Shown: positions 1 through 9,495 of the stretch, in pieces
Layout: every line of letters begins with the position of its first letter
How positions within the stretch are numbered: the first letter of the stretch is position 1
Assembly: GCA_013115135.1 (NCBI GenBank)
Contig: JABANP010000293.1
Span: 1-64,000 of the forward strand
Reading direction: 5' to 3'
DNA from: Perkinsus olseni
Taxonomy: Eukaryota > Perkinsozoa > Perkinsida > Perkinsidae
Length of the DNA: 64,000 nt
Notes under the pieces: generated by a model
Told to the model about the DNA's origin: nothing
Databases searched by the model: none
Seen by the model: the letters and a program-made list of their open reading frames with translations, nothing else
Position numbers and translations under genes: made by a program

Positions 1-923
1 GAATCCACAACATCCTCATCGAGACCGCTTACCACACTCTCGAGCCTTTCCTTTGCATTGAGGGAAGCGCCCTTCACCGACAACTCAGCCTCTCGGCCGT
101 GCGATGGCTGACCACACGTGCCGAGTCCGTGGCTCGCGCTCATGACTTTCACCTTCGTGCTCTCCCTCACTAACCGTACGCTGCACTCGCCCCTCGCACG
201 ACGCGTTCTAGCTCCTCTCCTGAATATGATATCCAGAAGCCGGGGGTCCTCCGAGACCGGGTAGCGCACGCCGATTTCGCGGAGAGTGGGCATGCTGGTA
301 GCTTCTCGAAGATCCTCAATTTGATGAGGACTCTCAGGTTGGACCACGGCGGTCATCACTCCATCGCCATCAGGCTCAGCAAAGGCAACCTTGAGCGTTC
401 TCGTCTCGAAGAAGCCGTGCGTTCCGGTAAACCCCAACGATACCTCAGCGGTCGTGTTCTCGTGAGCACTCAGGCAGATGGCCAAATCATCAGAGACGCA
501 CTTTTCCCGAACAGAATAGAAAGCCAGAGGGTTGTGCAACCTCTCGAAGAGACCTTGTGGATAGACGACCCCGACAGGATCGCGTGCCTCCACCGTCTTC
601 ACGGACGTCCTTTCTCCCTCATCCTCGTACTCGGCAAATGCTCTTTCAATCATATCTTCTAGCGTCTTCATCAGAGGCACTCCCACCCCAGTCCCCTCGT
701 CCTCTTTCCTCACAGGAGACGTCTTCTCCCCCTCATCCTTGTACTCAGCAAACGCCTTTTCCATCATCTCCTCTGCCGTCTTCTTCGGAAATGGTAAATA
801 CTCTTTTGTTTCATCAGCCGGTCTACTCTCGGGCCCCAGTCGTTTCCTCCCGAGACGCTTCTCCGGCGAGCTTGCATTGACCACAGCTGGCAAGACCGCG
901 ACTATACCTAGTAGCTTCATCAT
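1..923 (-). CDS. Secreted-type protein with repeated acidic modules, copy 1 (3' end outside window)
   Basis: An open frame reads leftward from a double ATG (923/920) to the window edge without a stop, so the C terminus is missing. The first ~16 residues are hydrophobic (MMKLLGIVAVLPAVVNA) and look like a signal peptide, followed by SSPEKRLGRKR. Two tandem acidic, helix-prone modules follow, each built round (I/M)E(R/K)AFAEY(E/K)DEGE(R/K)TS. The rest is a longer, non-repetitive region with scattered cysteines. The gene at 1656-2603 starts with the same SSPEKRL(V/G)RKR block and the same AFAEYE modules, so the two are tandem paralogs in the same orientation, but their C-terminal halves differ. 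I do not recognise the family. Secretion is inferred from the N terminus only. Confidence 0.6.
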   Translation of the reverse strand, partial: MMKLLGIVAVLPAVVNASSPEKRLGRKRLGPESRPADETKEYLPFPKKTAEEMMEKAFAEYKDEGEKTSPVRKEDEGTGVGVPLMKTLEDMIERAFAEYEDEGERTSVKTVEARDPVGVVYPQGLFERLHNPLAFYSVREKCVSDDLAICLSAHENTTAEVSLGFTGTHGFFETRTLKVAFAEPDGDGVMTAVVQPESPHQIEDLREATSMPTLREIGVRYPVSEDPRLLDIIFRRGARTRRARGECSVRLVRESTKVKVMSASHGLGTCGQPSHGREAELSVKGASLNAKERLESVVSGLDEDVVD

Positions 924-1655
924 CAGAGAAAAAAACTAAAAAAAGGGCGTGCAGAAGGGCGACTCGTTTGATTCGTTCCTTCACGCACCATTCATGTAAA
1001 ATGTCTTAACGAGGAATCGAACCCGGGCCATACGAAGTTCAACACGCCGCTCTACCTGCTAAGCAAATCAACCATACCGAAACGACTTGCCCAGTTCTTC
1101 CAGCGAAGCCGGCTCCAAGGACTCACCGCTGGCCATTGCTCATCCTGGACGCTAGACAAATATAGGACGAGCAAACATACGCAGGAGGGTTGGCGTGGGC
1201 ACAAAAAACACGCAAAGCCACGAGCACACAACAGGAATTTTCGCGCGCCACAAAATTAGCTATCGATGGATACAGCCATGTAGTTATAGCTGCAATGATG
1301 GCGGATGCGAGCTCGACCCAGCCCTTCGCTTCCTGGATGTGGAGGTAGGATACTAAAGACTGCTGACTCGACCCAGACGAGTTTGGAGTCGGGCAGCTCT
1401 CCTGAACCGCGGTGGTTTCCTAGTTGGCAACAGACACAGGCTACAGCCTGGTTGCTGGTTCTGATACTAATGATGGTGACACAGCTTAGAATGTCGATGT
1501 ATGATGAACACTGGAAAGAGTGGTTGATAACAACAGCTGATACACATGTCGAACAGCAGAAGAGAGCTGAAAATAGAGATGAGAATTCGTCAGTGTACCC
1601 ACGAGATGAGAACAAATATAAAGATCGATGTTACCGCCGGGCGGTCGGTTCAGGC
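924..1655. other. Intergenic between the two paralogs
   Basis: Apart from the tRNA-like fragment I see no supported gene. A run of T directly upstream of both paralogs (about 925-940 and 2606-2616, minus-strand AGTTTTTTTC) is conserved and probably lies in the 5' leader. Confidence 0.4.
1009..1075 (-). repeat. tRNA-like A-box/B-box fragment (possible SINE relic)
   Basis: On the minus strand an A-box-like stretch (around 1048-1061, TAGCAGGTAGAGCG) is followed by a B-box-like stretch (around 1012-1026, GGGTTCGATTCC). The D and T arms are partly formable. I could not find a paired acceptor stem or a good anticodon stem, so this is not called a tRNA gene. A tRNA-derived SINE head or a dead tRNA would fit. 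Confidence 0.25.
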
Positions 1656-2603
1656 TCATTTCCGTCGACTAGCCTCGAGTAATATCCTATAATAATCACC
1701 ATGGACGCCTCCCTTCCTGGCAAAGTCGATATAAAGCTTCCCATCATCATCACGCCGCTCGAGGGTGTCTTTACCAATAAACATGGTAGAGTGAGTGAAG
1801 TTACGACCATCCAGAGACATACCACTCCTTTCGAAACTCTTCTGCATCCTCGACAACATCCCATCGACTCCCCTGCTGGCAACCCGGTACCACTTCCCGC
1901 GAGGCGAGTAAAACGGTGACAACAGCAGACCGCCGCTCCAGTCGGGAGCACACCTTTCCGCCTGGTAACGAAGCTCCACTCGAGGGGCACTCAGGCTGGC
2001 CGAGAGATCGACTACCAGAATACCAACTTTCCCGCTATTCGCACGTATATCCGCTACGTAGAGGCCACTACTCAACACGCCAGCCTCAACCAAGGTATCC
2101 TCTTTGAAAAGTATCTGTAGTAAATTCAACTTCTGTTCGGGCGCCGTCTCTCCTTCATCATCGCCCTCGGCAAACTCTTTCTCAATAGCGTCGTCAACCA
2201 TCTTCCCCAGAAACTCCGCCCCGTAGCTGGTCCCCCGCCCTCCTGACAGGCTCCCTTTAACCCCTTCAAAGAAATCCTCTTTTTCTTCATCTTCATGCTC
2301 GACAATTTTTCCCCTAGTCGCGTCACCTATCGTCTTCATCAGAGGCATACCGGCAGTCGTCCCGGACCCGTCTGATATTCTCCCCTTCAACCTTTCAGGA
2401 GGCGCCTTCTCATCTTCCTCGCCCTCGTACTCAGCAAACGCTTTTTCCACCATCTCACCAAGACGCTCGGCGGAGAAAGCAAAGTACCATTTCCTCTCAT
2501 CAGCCGACGCATCCTCACGTCGCCGTTTTCTCACGAGACGCTTTTCGGGCGAACTTGAAAGTACCACTGCCGAAAAGACCACGACTATCATCAGCATCAT
2601 CAT
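1656..2603 (-). CDS. Secreted-type protein with repeated acidic modules, copy 2
   Basis: Single-exon gene of about 315 residues. The frame is open from an ATG at 2627, but alignment with the paralog at 1-923 puts the conserved AGTTTTTTTC leader inside that extension, so I choose the ATG at 2603. That gives a hydrophobic start (MMMLMIVVVFSAVVLS), then SSPEKRLVRKR. Acidic modules follow (residues about 35-155) with cores such as MVEKAFAEYEGEEDE and MVDDAIEKEFAEGDDE. The C-terminal half is mixed alpha/beta in character, with one cysteine near residue 220 and an end rich in basic residues. No catalytic motif is visible. It may be secreted or membrane-tethered. I do not recognise the family. Confidence 0.6.
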   Translation of the reverse strand: MMMLMIVVVFSAVVLSSSPEKRLVRKRRREDASADERKWYFAFSAERLGEMVEKAFAEYEGEEDEKAPPERLKGRISDGSGTTAGMPLMKTIGDATRGKIVEHEDEEKEDFFEGVKGSLSGGRGTSYGAEFLGKMVDDAIEKEFAEGDDEGETAPEQKLNLLQILFKEDTLVEAGVLSSGLYVADIRANSGKVGILVVDLSASLSAPRVELRYQAERCAPDWSGGLLLSPFYSPRGKWYRVASRGVDGMLSRMQKSFERSGMSLDGRNFTHSTMFIGKDTLERRDDDGKLYIDFARKGGVHGDYYRILLEASRRK

Positions 2604-2627
2604 GATGATGAGGAAAAAAACTACCAC

Positions 2628-4196
2628 TCAGGATGAAGGCAGCGTCTCTTACACAACACCCGCGGTAAAAACGGTACACAGACTCGAGAATGCATTCAAA
2701 TTCGTTCAGCTGCCCATAAGAAAAATTACCGCGCGCCACGAAATTACACTCTCTCACACTTGCACAGCCCTGTAGCGGGGTCCGGCATCATACCACAACT
2801 TCGACAACTCCAAAGCCACACGCGATCAGTCGTCAACGTGACGCCCGGTAGTGACAGCAAGGCCAATCTTAGACACCCGAACCCATAGTCACGCGCCACG
2901 AAATTCGACCCGAACCTGTCACAAAAATCCCTCAGAAGACGACCACCTTTTTTTACTTTCTTTCATATTCACTCAGGAATTTTCCGAGTCGGATATTGCC
3001 GCCACGGCCAGCCAGAAGCTTTACAGTATTTCGTACCACTCCTTCAGGAACTCTTCGATCACCAACGGGCCCCTCCAGTGGCCCACCGAGCCCCGGAGGG
3101 AAGGACGGCGTCGTAGTGAAGGGAGTGATGACGCTGGTAGACGAACTCTGATAAAGCGATCGGATTGAAGACTAGTTCTAATTGGAAATAAAAAAACTGT
3201 CTCTCGCATGATGCATATGATTTTCGCATTTACCATACCACTCGTTCGCCAACTCGTGCCATGCGGAAGGTTATTCCAAACCAGTGTCTTCCCAGTCGCA
3301 GTCGGAACTCAAACTGACCAGCTCCCGAAGTTCTACACCCTCGTGACGATGCCAGTGCAATGTGAGACCGTGCCAACTGCGGCACTACTGGAAAACGGAG
3401 GACGGCTCTTCAACTACTAGTCTCATATGCTTTTTCGGAGTTGGAACTAAGTTCTTCCTACAGAATTTCACAGTATAGCTTCACCCATAACTTATGCCGC
3501 GCCATTTAAGTATAGATTTCCGAAAGTCACTGTTATTTTGAACTCCTGAAAGTCACATCAATTTCTACAAGATACTTCTATTATCAACTTCAAGATACTC
3601 CTATTATCAACCTCTACAAGGTACTTCTACAAAATATCATGCAAAATATATCCTGAGCATGACGCTCCCATCAACCGCGAACCCAGAGAAACTCATCGTT
3701 CACCACCTTCCCAACAAACCGAAAAAAGCGAAAAAAACTTTTTTCAGTAAAAATTTCACCAGCCCCCATTCCCCCGCGTACTCCGATAACCTCAAGAATT
3801 CGGCTATCCTCCTCCACAAGAGCATCCAGAGCCAGCATATGGTCCATCATGGGAGAAGACAGCCCCACTCCTCCGTTCTTCGCCGAGAACAAGGCCATTC
3901 AGAAGCAGCCACAACAACGCCCGGGCGCTGATCCAGTATGACCAACGCAAACGCTTCTTCGAGTAAGTAAAAAGACTTTTTACGTCCAGGAGTTTACCTC
4001 CATTTAATAGGTAGAAGCGTCTTTCCAGCAGAGGAATCTTAGGTCGACCCTGGCTTCTCTCATTTTATCCTCTACAGAATTACGGCAGACCGATGGACCA
4101 CGTTTGAGTTGGTAAAATACAGGTCGCCACTGTATGGTGTTATGTACAATATGCCCTGTTAGCATCGGAATCTTGCTATCTTGCATTTCCTCAACG
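2628..4196. other. Intergenic, weak coding candidates only
   Basis: Two short minus-strand pieces look mildly coding: 3021-3100 (ends VIEEFLKEWYEIL then stop, recalling the amphipathic modules upstream) and 3671-3898 (75 residues, unrecognised). Near-duplicate phrases (TTCAAGATACTCCTATTATCAA type) lie at 3560-3625, and an odd palindrome lies at 3967-3983. No gene is firmly supported. Confidence 0.3.
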
Positions 4197-5358
4197 CTAC
4201 TTGGACGGGAAGAGGAAGTCCGAGAGCTTTGGATTCCGTAGGCACTGGACTTTACCTGAAGGAGTATCTTCAAGTTGCTCTGGCAGATTCCAAACAAGGT
4301 CGAATCTTACCATCTGCACCGTGTAGGAATCTTTTTTCCCGTTTTTCGCCAGCATCAACCCAATCATCGTCATCATCGCTGTGCTTATAATAACAAGAAC
4401 TCCCAAAGGGACACTCCTCGCCCGCCATAACAAATTTACACGGTATCCTCGAAAGCGCTTCTTTATAGCCCCTAATAACCTCTCTCTTCTCCGGTCCATC
4501 AGGCAAGAATCTTTCCGACGGCGTGATGAGAAAACTCTCTACCCGACAAAGCGGACAAAGACGCAAGTTGCTTCGGTCCTGAGCGCCCTTCTGGTCGCGC
4601 CACTTTCGGATGCACTCTAGACAGAAAGGGTGGGAGCAATTCTCAAGCAGACCAAAGCGTCTGCCGCTCGCAATGATATCCTCGTTACAAATAGCACACA
4701 CCAAAATTTTGTCAACCTAAAAAAGGTATCTTTGGAACGCGTAAACTGCCACCTTAACTACCTCATAGTGATCACCCTGGCCACTTCCCTCTGACTGATA
4801 AAAATTGTAGTCTCGGTAAAAGTCGTAGTCGAAGCCCCTGTGAAAATATCTTCTCGCCTCATCAGCATCTTCCCGTGGATCGTAACGCCTGTTGTAATAA
4901 CCATCCGGCATGGAAGGTGGGTAAACACCGTAGGAGTCCGGTGTAGCCGCTGGAGCCCAGTTTGCCGCATAAACATGGTCGTTATTATCACCACCATGAT
5001 CATCAACCTCGATACTCAGATAGAATCCTCGCGTATCTTCGTACTCTCGAGGTTCACAGAAATTCTTCGCTGTGCGCAAATCGGAATCTTCCCAGAAATC
5101 GCCATCAATATCGCGTGCACCAGTAGCACAGGGCGTGAAGGGCGGTGAAGCTTCTCTACTGTTGATGAATCCAAATCGATCAGCCGTTTCATAATGAGTA
5201 TCTTCTTGACGAGGGGAGAAGTAAGTACAATTTTCCTGCCCTCGGAACAAAGGCCTTCCAACGTAGTACTGTTCCTCGGTCGAAGCATCATCATCGTCAC
5301 GCGCCTCGAAATTAGACCTTGGCGAGGGGTCGCAGGTACTGACTGAAACGCGAGTCAA
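4197..5358 (-). CDS. Makorin-like RING/CCCH E3 ubiquitin ligase, at least 3 exons
   Basis: Exons 5358-4762, 4716-4311 and 4255-4197 join in frame across introns of 45 and 55 nt (GT...TTTTTTAG and GTAAG...CTTCAG). Exon 2 begins with a RING finger (CAIC...CSHPFCLEC...CPLC) followed after about 30 residues by one CCCH zinc finger (CKFVMAGEEC, PFGSSC, YYKH). This order and spacing is the makorin signature. Joining exon 3 gives HGADGKVQCLRNPKLSDFL, which matches the makorin C-terminal tail. Makorins transfer ubiquitin to substrates and bind RNA. Exon 1 is acidic and Tyr/Asp-rich, with no clear N-terminal CCCH fingers. The true start is unresolved: 5358 reads TTG, and an upstream exon (5671 to about 5406, minus) can be joined in frame to a TCAG at about 5337, but it carries no recognisable domain. 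Confidence 0.8.
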
Positions 5359-5867
5359 CCCAAGATACTCTCATGGCCGTTTCACCCGAGAGAATCTTTA
5401 CTCACCCGAAAGATTCCACTGCCCAGGCGGTATCTTGTGAGTTTGATGATAAGTTGGGTTCATCGCTTCTTGCGGTGATGCTTGCTCTCTCCAATACATA
5501 TCTTAGGTCGAAGGCGGTGTTCGTCAAAACAACTACTAAACACGAAGAGACGACGATGTGCGCATGCGTGCAAATTGGCAAAATGCGCTTAGGAATTTCA
5601 AGAGCGCAAGATTCTATCTTGAACCATGCAATTGGTAATTCCGTGCCACTGAATAAGGTTATCCAAAGCAAGCTGAGATGGAACTCGGCAGCAGAAGTAA
5701 GTTAACAGAAGTCGTTAGTTTATCGCTAGCGAACAAACGGCCAGTTGTCGTCTGGTCTGCGGTCTTTGTTGCACTGTAGCTCACGACGGTACCTTCTGAC
5801 CTGCGTGCCGTAGAAGGCAAGCAAGTCTCTACTGCCCTCAGGTGATAGATCCGAGCTGCTTGGCTGG

Positions 5868-6245
5868 TTGAGGCTGATGATTAACGTTTCACTTGTGATT
5901 TATACACTTCACAATGCTGTGTATGAGTCCGTCTCCACTCAGCCGAGAATCGACAGTAGAAGAAATTCTACTGGTCCCTTGCTGATTACCAGTAACAAAG
6001 GATCAGCATATTTTCCAGTCAGGCTCTTTCCTTATTCCCCTTCGCCCAATGAAGTAATTCTGAAACTCATTATCGACTCTGGAAGATGTTTTTCGCACGT
6101 AAAATGCAGCCCCACTGACCAGGGCCGTTTACAATTGCTTCCTGGCGTGCGAGCCTTCACCTTATATCAGATTAAAGAAGTGGTTAATTGTATCTTCCAC
6201 TACTCGATGGAATATTCCATCTTACACTCTGCTTCCCCTGGGTGA
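5868..6245 (+). CDS. Possible small secreted protein, unassigned
   Basis: A 125-residue frame starts MRLMINVSLVIYTLHNAVYE, which resembles a signal peptide, and continues through a mixed region with two cysteines (FSHVKCSP) to a TGA. No paralog is visible in the window and no motif is recognised. It could equally be a chance frame or a first exon. Confidence 0.3.
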   Translation: MRLMINVSLVIYTLHNAVYESVSTQPRIDSRRNSTGPLLITSNKGSAYFPVRLFPYSPSPNEVILKLIIDSGRCFSHVKCSPTDQGRLQLLPGVRAFTLYQIKEVVNCIFHYSMEYSILHSASPG

Positions 6246-6259
6246 CAGTTCGGCTTCCT

Positions 6260-6655
6260 GCTCGGGAGGGGTTTCAGCTTCCCCGTCTTCAGCCTTGCCT
6301 GTAATTCTGCCTCAATAGCGGGCGCAGCCAGGGGCTCGGGAATTTACTGATTCACGGATTCTTCGTGTGGCCCAGCGTCTTGAAAATCTTACAGTGTGTG
6401 CGATTTCGCTAGTCCAAAGCTGCAGAAAATGCATTTCTTAAATAAAATGAAATACATGGCTGAGTTTTCGACGGAACTTCCGCACGACGAGTCCGAATTG
6501 TAGTGAGACGGTGATCGATGTGTTGTTAAAATTATTTACCTCTACTCAGTCTCATGGCGTAGAAGTTTGGCCGAAAAATCATGCCTAAGACCACCGTATT
6601 ACCATGTTCGCCATACCACAACTCTCCCAGATCGCGAGGCTCGACCTCTGGAATC
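6260..6655. repeat. Dispersed repeat, copy 1 (pair with 13145-13375)
   Basis: The block about 6260-6341 (GCTTCCCCGTCTTCAGCC..TGTAATTC..GGGCTCGGG) and a second block about 6610-6655 (CCATACCACAACTCTCCCAG..GAGGCTCGACCTCTG) recur in the same order at 13145-13225 and 13333-13375, with diverged sequence between. On the minus strand the second block resembles a Pol III B-box (GAGTTCGAGTCTC). It is probably an old transposable element, possibly tRNA-derived. Confidence 0.45.
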
Positions 6656-6939
6656 CTCATTCAGCGATTAGTTACTCGATCGGAACGTGCTAGTGATATG
6701 CCGACTGAGTTATCCCTGTTATTATAGCAAGTCTTTGTGTAATAACAGGGGAAGGCCTCGCCGAGGCCTGACTCGGTGTAGACAATCTTTCAAGTATGTG
6801 TTTAGCAAAAGGCTTCCTTCACCCAGGAGGGACGCATAGTGTGCTTCAAGTGACCGAGACAGCGACGATAATGCAGTTGCGCAGAACATCGGGCGACCTC
6901 AGTGGACATGAGCTCGTTTCTATCAGCATTCTCCTCATC

Positions 6940-7576
6940 ATGACCATGACCCGCGGCTTTATGTGCATGCTGGCTTTCTCATCGGCGGTCGCCCTGCCGA
7001 CGGAATATTTCAAAAAATCGTGTGGTACGAAAAAATACAATACTTTCAGAGTTTTCACTTCAATTTTCTTCCCAGGTTGAAGCGGACCTCGACATGTGCG
7101 AGGTGCAGTATTTAGATAGCTCCGTAAGCATCCGAATTTCCCCGGCAAGGGACGAAAAAAGGATTTTCTACCTAGACGACTGGATCGGGAAGAGTGTCCG
7201 CTACTGGTGAACCTGGGCGTTCTCTGACGGTCTCTGCTCACGTTTCGCAACTTTCAGGGCAGCCGAAAACGGTGGCGCAGGGAAAATCGAATACCGCCAA
7301 GGTGAAGTGGACGGAAGAGTCGAAGGGCAACAAAAAGATATTCTGAAAAAATTTTCCAACGTCTTTCCCTTCGCCCATGTCATTGACAAGATCCTATCGC
7401 AAATGCACCACGGTATGCTTTACAGGGAGTGCGTTAACTTGATTGATGACATTGAAGATGCGGCCCCGAGGGGATTCAAGTTGGAGCCAAATTGGATCCG
7501 AGAATTTGTTGATGAGCACATAGATGAGGCATTCAGTCTGACTGCGGAATTTGGTACGTACGTGGACAGATACTAG
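6940..7576 (+). CDS. Three-exon secreted protein, family B copy 1
   Basis: Exons 6940-7024, about 7083-7206 and 7258-7576 give about 175 residues. Exon 1 encodes a signal-peptide-like start (MTMTRGFMCMLAFSSAVALPTEYF). Exon 2 encodes a beta-rich stretch (SVSIRISPARDEKR...VRYW). Exon 3 encodes GRVEGQQKD..FSNVFPFAHVI and an alpha-helical tail ending AEFGTYVDRY. The second intron (51 nt) splits a Trp codon, exactly as in the paralog at 18454-19099. The first acceptor is uncertain: CCCAG at 7075 is the strongest site, but only GTTGAAG at 7082 keeps frame with the donor chosen. Family unrecognised; secretion inferred. Confidence 0.6.
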
Positions 7577-8815
7577 CTTTGTGGACACCTATGTTGTTGT
7601 TGTTGCATGCGATGGTGATGTTCATCGAGGGTGATCTTTAGTTGAAAGATTACGAAACATGTGACCAGAGTTTTCATCCCTATGTGACGCTCTAGATGCG
7701 GACTCGGCAATGCCGAGTAACGCAGCAAGATCTGAAAATTCCCCGGACATTGTACGGAGATTATAAAATAGAAAACCAGAGATTTCCCATTTGACACCGT
7801 TGTTAGATAGGAACTGGCCGCAACTCAAGAACGGTGGTGGACTCGAAAGGGTCTATGATCCATCAGTGTCAGCCCACGCTGGGCAGACCGTTTCACATGC
7901 AAGTATCTTGGCGAGCGAATTAATTGTATGCAGAAAGATCCTCACTACGACGATCCCGTCAGGGACAGCAAATGTATATTGACAGTGCCAAGGGCAGCGA
8001 CAGGACAATTGGCCGAGCTAGATAACTGTGCCTCTTCACAGCATTTGCGAAAAGAAACTAATTTACTTATTCGGTTTTTTAACCGAGTTATTTCGAGTGT
8101 TTCGAGTTGTTTCAAATAACTCGTCTCGGACCTCATCGCAACCCCGATAGCACATCGGCACACGGATGGGTCCTGGTTCGGGCTTCTTCCTAACACGCGG
8201 CGCTGCTCTTGCGAGAGGCATCCTCAGACAGGTTGTACGTAGATACCTTTCACCAGCCTGTACCTCATCTGTTCGCATCTTGCTAGTATCAGAAATGCCT
8301 TTGTGCTCGGAGTTGAAGGCCTAGTCGTACACGATAAGACGATCGATTGATTTTAGTGTACGCGTTATTGTTTCCGGCGCCCAAGGTCTCATTAACTTTC
8401 CCGAGCTTGTAAACACTTATCTCTTCGGCTCAGCGGATTGGAGTTTCGGGAAAGTCTCCCGAAGTTTTCCCCCGGTAAGATACACAGTTTAAAGGGGGGC
8501 TTCAATACTGCCAGAGATGATCATTGAATGATACAGAGGTTTATCCACTGAAAGTTTCAATCCTGTTGGCTGCTGACGAGAAAATGAAGAGCTGTGAGGA
8601 TTGGGAAGGGGAACTAACAAAAGGCCGACTCGGCTTGACCGATCACAGAAGGACAACCGGGCGGTCATCCGTCAAGACAACAGTATTAGCAACCCAAACA
8701 ACAGGGTCGTCGTCCACCAGTCCTGGTTCTAGTGAAACTGTTGGTTGTTACTCTCTTCACCCCGGGTAGCTTGACGTTGGCTGTTGACATTCTATGAGAG
8801 TGTGAGGCAGCAGCA
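7577..8815. other. Intergenic with repeat debris
   Basis: Holds a relic (7985-8056) about three-quarters identical to 16114-16180, and an imperfect hairpin round 8065-8122 (CGAGTTATTT against AAATAACTCG). The stretch 8516-8765 is the 3' flank unit shared by the cysteine-rich peptide genes. No gene supported. Confidence 0.4.
7985..8056 (+). repeat. Degenerate copy of the 16114-16180 sequence
   Basis: GCCAAGGGCAGCGACAGG..AACTGTGCC..TTTGCGAAAAG parallels GCCAAGGGCATCGACAGAC..AACTGTTTC..TTTGCGAAAG. The frame is interrupted here and open at 16 kb. Confidence 0.5.
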
Positions 8816-9011
8816 TCAACATGGGTATGCACGCACGCAAACTAGCTCAGGGTGATTCGGATAGAGTTCACACGTACACTGAGAGTCGCAACCATCTTCG
8901 CAGTTCTGATCCCCAGAACACGAGTGCACGGCGATGATCTAAGAAGTGCTCGAAGCTGTACGACAGGGACAAGCAGAGGGAGATGATGAGCAGGAGAGAG
9001 AACCGAGCAAC
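8816..9011 (-). pseudogene. Cysteine-rich prepropeptide, broken copy (array member 1)
   Basis: The sequence aligns with the intact copies at 12.3, 14.2 and 16.9 kb, but the start codon position reads GTT instead of ATG (9011-9009). The signal-peptide part (ARFSLLL..SLSYS) and the HRRAL motif are kept. A one-base frameshift then separates them from the cysteine region (CEDGCDSQCTCEL), and the C-terminal CxCxC is altered. It is best read as a decayed gene; an alternative upstream start could not repair the frameshift. Confidence 0.75.
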
Positions 9012-9040
9012 GTCGAAAAGAACCTGATATGATCATTTAT

Positions 9041-9072
9041 GATTTTCTATCACACGATTGGGCACGCGAAGG
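9041..9072 (-). promoter_or_regulatory. Conserved upstream box, array member 1
   Basis: GATTTTCTATC..CGATTGGG..ACGCGAAGG lies 30 nt upstream of the lost start codon. Related blocks sit 30 and 42 nt upstream of the start codons at 12464 and 17140. It may be a core promoter or leader element. Confidence 0.4.
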
Positions 9073-9495
9073 CCCTCCGCCAGCGAGGCCAGTGACTGCT
9101 GCACTCTCTCCTGATTCTGGAATTCGGTATACCGAATCTCTGTCTCGCAACAATGCTGTCCATCAGACGTCACGTTTCCGCTACGGCAGAAACAATCACG
9201 TCACTTTGTGCGTGATTGAAGCGTTAACTTACGGAATATTTCCGAACCTGGTTATGAGCTCCTTGAAGCTTTTCACGAATTTCAACGTGTGAAAGCGAGT
9301 TTCTTCCAGGAAGGCCTCCTCAATTAATTGCTCAATCAAGAAGGGTTCTCATCACACTGTCTCACGACAGGGTTGACAAGAAGCGGACTAACCGTCGGTG
9401 ACCACAACGGTCAGTGCAACCTGTGGTCGGTTGGACTACGGCCCTGGTACTGATCGGATGATCACACCTGGCCGGAAGCAAAAAAAGAAGGGTTC
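9073..9495. other. Intergenic downstream of the hAT gene
   Basis: Carries the distal 5' flank of array member 1 (about 9130-9180, with the palindrome ATTCGGTATACCGAAT). I searched it on the minus strand for the missing C-terminal hAT dimerisation domain and found none. Confidence 0.4.

Noticed and set aside
7945..8278. Overlapping short frames on both strands as genes
   Set aside because: No homology between frames, no paralog support apart from the relic described, and hairpin-rich sequence explains the open frames.
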